Positions 1-6,000 of a stretch of 7,335 nt of DNA are shown piece after piece (position 1 is the stretch's first letter; every line of letters starts with the position of its first letter). The position numbers and the translations under genes are program-made. Origin of the DNA: CAZJHX01 sp964545715 (GTDB lineage: Bacteria > Myxococcota_A > UBA9042 > GCA-2863065); the NCBI GenBank assembly GCA_964545715.1, contig CAZJHX010000273.1, positions 1-7,335 on the forward strand, written 5' to 3'. The notes under the pieces were generated by a model. That model did not search any database and was not told the origin of the DNA. It saw only the letters and a program-made list of their open reading frames with translations.

Positions 1-69
1 CCGTATCCGGATGACGAGACGTCCGTTGCGGACGCGCTGTTCCTCAGCCAGGTGCTTGCCAAGCTGACG
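1..69 (+). other. C-terminal end of an unidentified upstream segment
   Basis: The first 23 codons (starting PYPDDETSVADALFLSQ) are acidic and then amphipathic, with no cysteine. They look like the end of a domain or a short helical linker leading into the beta-sandwich. Too little is present to assign a family. Confidence 0.4.
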
Positions 70-3000
70 CACTTCACGTCGATCAAGGTTGAGAACCCGA
101 CGGCAGCGGGCGGCAACGCGGATCTGGTGGTGACGGTGAAAGACCGCAACCAGAAGGCTGTGACGAGCAACGTGAAGGTGCAGCTCGAGGTGTGGTCCAG
201 CGCCGGGTTTGCGAACCTGACGCTCGACAAGCCGGATCCGGGCGGCAACGGTGTGGATCCGACGACGAAGATCGGCGCGACGACGGCTGAGGCGGGCGGC
301 AAGTACCGCGGCAAGATCAGCGGTCTGGGTACGGCGACGGTTCGTGTGGGCGTAATCGTGACGACGACCAAGCCTGACGGCACGACGATCAAGAAGCTTG
401 CGTTCCTGGGGTCCAAAGAGATCTCGGGCGGCGTGTTCAAGCACCTCAAAGAGTTCACGGTGCCGATCGCTGCGGGCGACAAGTGCTTCAGCGACGCGGA
501 CTGCGACGCGACGGCGTACTGCGACGACACGGTGGGTCCGGGTGCGACGACGATCACCAACAAGTGCCTTCCGAAGAAGGCGGACGGTCAGAAGTGCCCG
601 AAGACGACCGCGTGCGTCGCCAACCACTGCCAGAACGACTTCTGCTGCCAGGGTACGTCTGACTGCTGTGACGTGGTGGGGGCGTGCCCGGCCAAGTACA
701 CGATCGCGTCGGCGTGCCAGACGGCGGCGACGTGTCAGGGTACGCGTCAGGATCCGACGTGTCTGGACTCGTCTTGCGGCTCGACTCCGGTCAACGACGA
801 CACGGGGTGCACGACCTCGACTGAAGCGGACGGCTGCGGGTGCTACAAGCCTGTGTCTTGCAACGCGACGGCCAGCCAGACGACGCCAGCGTGTCCGACG
901 GCGTGCACGGCTGACGATCAGTGCGACGCGTCGTGTCACTGCGACGGGACGTGCGAGAAAGACCTGCCGAACGGGTCGGGCTGCGACGAGCCGTCTGACT
1001 GCGTGAGCGGCTACTGCAACAACGGGGTGTGCTGCGATGGTCCCACCGCCACCTGTTGTAAGACCGACGCGGTGTGCTCGGTGCTGGACGCGGCGGCCAA
1101 GTGCGATGACGCGTCGACGTGTCAGGGCACCAAGCAGGTGGGTAAGTGCAACACCTCCACGTTTGCGTGCACGACGGCGTCGTCCGATGACGACAGCGCG
1201 TGCGCGCCGACGACCAAAGCGCTCGAGTGCGGTTGCTCGACGCCCAAGTTCTGCACGGGCGCTGAGACGCAGGTGCCGCCGCAGTGTCCGATCACGGGCT
1301 GCACGGGTGAGAACGACAGCGACTGCAAGGCGGTGTGTCACTGCGACGCGTCCAACTGCGCTGAGGACCTGGCGGACGGGTCGGCGTGCGACGAGAACTC
1401 GGACTGCATCAGCGGGTACTGCAACAACGGCTTCTGCTGCACCAACGACGGGTCCAACCCGACGTGCTGCGGCGCGCCGGCCAACTGCCCGGCCAGCTTC
1501 AGCTCGGCCAGCGTGTGCAGCGCGGGCTCCAAGAAATACGACCTGCTGTTCAGCGGCACCCAGGGCAAGGACGGCTTCACGTACCAGACCCGCAACGCGG
1601 TGACGGGCTACAAGGACATGACGTTTGCCGGCGGCACCTGGAGCGGTGTGGGCGGCTCGGCCAGCAAGACCACCATCGTGCCCGGTACGACCGACGCGGT
1701 GGTCATCAACTACAAGGTGCCCGGCAGCGGGACCCTGAAGCTGAACAGCACGTTTGCCCTGGACGCGGGCAGCGCCGACGGCGTGACCTTCCAGCTGCAG
1801 CTGGGCGACAACGTCGTCTCGCAGAAGAACATCACCGCGGGTCAGACCCTGTCGGTCAAAGATCCCATCGACGTGGCGACCGGCGACATCGTGCGCTTCG
1901 TGTTCCTGCCCAAGGTCAGCAACACCGGCGACACGATCACCGCGACGATCACGGGCGTGCTGTCCACGTGCCAGGGCAAGGCCAACGCGGCGACGTGCGG
2001 CAGCTCGATCTGCGGTACGGCGGTTGTGGACGACGATGCGGGCTGCGGCGCGACGGTGGTCGCGCGCACGTGCACGCCGTACGCCAACGTGGTGTGCGAC
2101 GGCACTCAGGACCAGCAGGAGACAGCGTGCCCCGAGACGTGTGAGTCGGGTGCTGAGCTGTCCAGCGGCGCGTGCCCGGACACCACGCCTGTGTGCACGC
2201 TGGAGTTCGACGAGGGCACCGGCACCAAGTGCGGCGATCTCTCCGGCAACGGCTTCTTGGGCCTGCTCGAGGGCATCAACCTGCCGCAATGGGTCAAGGG
2301 GCTTGTGGGCTGGGGCCTGAAGTTCGGTCAGTTCGGCGTGGTCGGCGGTCCGGTCGACAACGTGGTGACGATTCAGGGCTCCTCGACGCTGCGGTTTGGC
2401 GGCGGCTTGATGGTGGGCTGCTGGATCAACTGGGGCGGCGGCTCCGGTGACCAGATCATCATCGGCAAGGGCTCGGACTGGGGCATCGGCATCAAGGGCG
2501 GCAAGCTGAGCTTCCACATGAACGGCAACTTCGATGCCGGTGGTGTGTGGGACCTGCTGGCGAGCCTGAGCGCGTCGATTCCTGTGGGCGTGTGGACGCA
2601 CGTGTCGGCGACGTTCGACGGCGTGAACATCAAGCTGTACGTCAACGGCTCACTGACGGCGACGGTGCCGTTCCTGGGCTCGATCCCGTTCAGCTTGAAC
2701 TCGCCCGTCTGTCTGGGTCAGTTCGGCGCCAACAAGACCAACTTCAAGCGGTTTATCGGCATCATCGACGGCTTCGATCTGACGGACTACGCGGCGACGG
2801 CGTCGCAGCTGATCAGCCGTGTGAAGGGCTTCTTGCTGCCGCCCAAGGTCAACCTGTGCAGCTTCGCGACCAAGCCGCCTGTGAGCTGGCTGTACTTCGA
2901 GGAGCTGACCGGCGACATCGCGGTCAACGCGGGCCTGGGCGGCCTGGGTGCCAAGCTGTTCGGCGGTCTCAAGCGCGTGAAGGGCTTCTTCTGCAAGGGC

Positions 3001-6000
3001 ATCGGGTTTACGGGTGCGCTGGGCGAGTACATCAAGATCATCGGCTCGGGCGGCATCGACTTCTCCAGCGGCCTGAGTCTGGGCGGGTGGTTCAAGTGGT
3101 CGGGCGGCACGGGGATCACGTGGCTTGCCAACATGAAGGGCTCGTTTGGGATCTACATCGAGGGCGGCAAGCTGTGGTTCCAGGTGTTTGACTCGGTGGC
3201 GGGCAAGTTCATCAAGATCAGCACGTCCGTGAACATCTCGATCGGCGCGTGGACGCACTGCATCGCGGTGTTCGACGGCGTGAACATCATCTTGTACGTC
3301 GATGGCATCAAGATCGCGTCGCTTCCGTGCGGCAAGATCAAGCTCAGCGGGATCGACCTGATTTTGGGTCAGTTCGACTTCGGGAACCTGGGCACTGGCG
3401 TGTTCAAGGGGATCCTGGACGAGTGGCTTCTGGTCGACTACGGCGTTGGCCCGGGCGACATCCTCGGCATCTTCAAGGGCATCACGCCGGCGCTGGGTAC
3501 TTTGGCGGGGGCGTTCCCGATGCCGCAGCCGTTCAGCTACGTGAACTTCGACGTGAAGGTCGGTGGCGGCCAGAACTGGGGCAACTTCTCGTTCGGCTCG
3601 GGCTCGGGCTCGGGCGGCGACGGTGGCAACGGCGGCAAGGGCGTCAACTGGAAGAAGGGCTTTGGCAAGGGCCACGGCTGCGGTCTGTTCGGCTGCGGCA
3701 ACAGCGGTGGCGGCGGCTTCGGCTTCCCGTCGATCGTGGCTGGCAAGTGGGGCACGGGCATCGGCTGCGGTCAGTTCGGTCTGCCGGGCGGCACACTGCA
3801 GGACTGCATGGAGATCGTGGGCTCCGGCGCGCTGGACTTCAGCACGGGGATCACGGTCGGTGGCTGGATCAACTGGGGCGGCATCGGTGAGAGCGCGCTG
3901 CAGTGGATCGCCAGCAAGGCGGGTCAGTTCGGTCTTGGCATCAAGGACGGTTTCCCGGTGGTGAGCCTGAACGGCAGCATCATCCTGACCGGCCCGACGA
4001 AAGTCGCGATCAGCGCGTGGAGCCACCTGGCGTTCAGCTGGGACGGGTCGACGTGCTTCTTGTTCGTGGACAGCGAGCTTGTGGCGCAGGTGGCGTTTAC
4101 GGCGAACCTGGCGACGGGGACGTTCCCGGTGCTTTTGGGCCAGCTTGGCGGTCTGATCACGAACACGCAGCAGTTCCTTGGGTCGCTTGACGAGATCACG
4201 GTGCTGCCGCAGGGGTGCATCCCCAGCCACATCGTTCAGATGTACAAGGGTCTTGTGGTCAAGCCGTTCGAGAAGGTTGGCGTGGCCAAGCGGTTCAACG
4301 GCAGCCCGTGTCCGGCGACCAACGGTGGTCCGGTGTGCGTGAGCGGCTACTGCGGCAACAAGATCTGCTGTGACGGTCCGACGGGTGACTGCTGTGCGTT
4401 TGTGGACCAGTGTCCGGCGTCTCACACGGCGGCTGCGTCGTGCAAGGACAGCGGGACGTGCCAGGGTACGCGCGGTGATCCGGTGTGCTCGGGCTTCAGC
4501 TGCTCGACGGTGACGGTTGATGACGACACGGCGTGCGGTGCGACGACCGAGGCGAGCACGTGCGGTTGCTTCCCGACGGTGTTCTGCGCGGGTACGGCCG
4601 ACCAGACGGCGCCGTCCTGCGCGACGACGTGCACGTTGAACGGCGACTGCGACAACAGCTGCACCTGTGACGGTGCGTGCGTGGAGAAGCTGACGGGTGG
4701 TGGCTCTTGCGACGAGGCCAGCGACTGCGCCAACGGCTTCTGCATCGACGGCGTGTGCTGCGATACCAAGTGCGACGGGGTGTGCGAGGCGTGCAACCTG
4801 GCGGGCAGCAAGGGCACGTGCTCGGCGATCGGCGCGGGTCAGGACCCGGCCAACGAGTGTACGGGTACGGGCGTGTGCGGCGGTAGCTGCAACGGCGGCA
4901 AGAAGTGCACGTTTGCGGACACGTCCACGGACTGCGGCGTGTGTCGTCGCTGTGACGGGCTTGGGGCCTGCGGCACGTTCAACGCGGCCGAGACCGATCC
5001 GGACAAGGACTGCGCGACCTGCCAGGTGTGCGACGGTGCGGGCGCGTGTAAAGCGGGCGCCAAGGGCACCGACGTCAAAAACGAGTGCAGCCAGTCGGCG
5101 ACCTCGACGTGCGCGACCGATGGCGTGTGTGCGGGCGACGGCACGTGTCAGAAGTGGGCTGAGGGCACCGCGTGCAAAGAGCCGACGTGCTCGGCGGGCA
5201 TCGCCAAGCCGGCCGCAGAGTGCGACGGACTGGGCACCTGCAAGGACAAGGCGGGGCTGATCTGTGCGCCGTACCTGTGCTCTGGGACATCGTGCACCGA
5301 CAGCTGCGCGACCAACGACGACTGCGCGGGCGAGGCGTTCTGCGACCTGGCGACGGGCGAGTGCGTGGGTAAAGAGCCGACGGGGACGCCGTGCACGAAC
5401 AACTCGCTGTGCGCGTCCAAGTTCTGTGTGGACGGGGTGTGCTGCACGACGTCGTGCACGGGCAAATGCCAGCGCTGCGACAACGTGGGCAGCGTGGGGA
5501 CGTGCTCGGTGATCGCGTCGGGTCTGGACCCCGACAGCGAGTGTACGGGCACGGGTCTGTGCGGCGGTACGTGCAATGGCGGCGGTGGGTGCGACTTCCC
5601 GCCGACGACGCTGTCGTGCGGTGACTGCGTGCACTGCAACGGTCTGGGCGAGTGCAAAAACTTCCTGCCCAAGGGCCAGGACCCCGATACGCAGTGCGGC
5701 AGCTGCGGCGTGTGTGACGGCGCGGGCGCGTGTGGCGCGGCGGCGACAGGGACCGATCCCAAGGGCGATTGCGCGGTGAAGGCGCAGTCGACGTGCGCTG
5801 AAGACGGCGAGTGCGACGGCGCGTTTGCGTGTCGTCTGTGGGCGGACGGCACCGAGTGCAAGGCGCCGACATGCAGCGGCGGCATCGGGTTCAGCAAGAA
5901 GGTGTGCGACGGCAAGGGGACGTGCAAGGACCCGACGGAGACGCCGTGTGATCCGTATATCTGTGGCGCCAACGCGTGCCTGAGCTCCTGTACGACGGAC

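Noticed and set aside
398..1603. Plus-strand ORFs in frame +2 rich in Arg, Ala and Thr
   Set aside because: Out-of-frame readings of Cys/Gly/Asp/Thr codons; they have no recognisable domain and overlap the coherent frame +1.
1618..1620. In-frame ATG as a possible gene start near the A3 insertion
   Set aside because: It lies within a conserved strand of the inserted domain, and the frame is open and patterned for more than 1,600 bases upstream. No convincing ribosome binding site was seen.
2260..2350. Hydrophobic, Gly-rich stretch in LamG1 considered as a membrane segment
   Set aside because: It contains Gln, Lys and many Gly and matches the strand and turn region between the opening strand and the core of a LamG domain; it is too polar and broken for a transmembrane helix.
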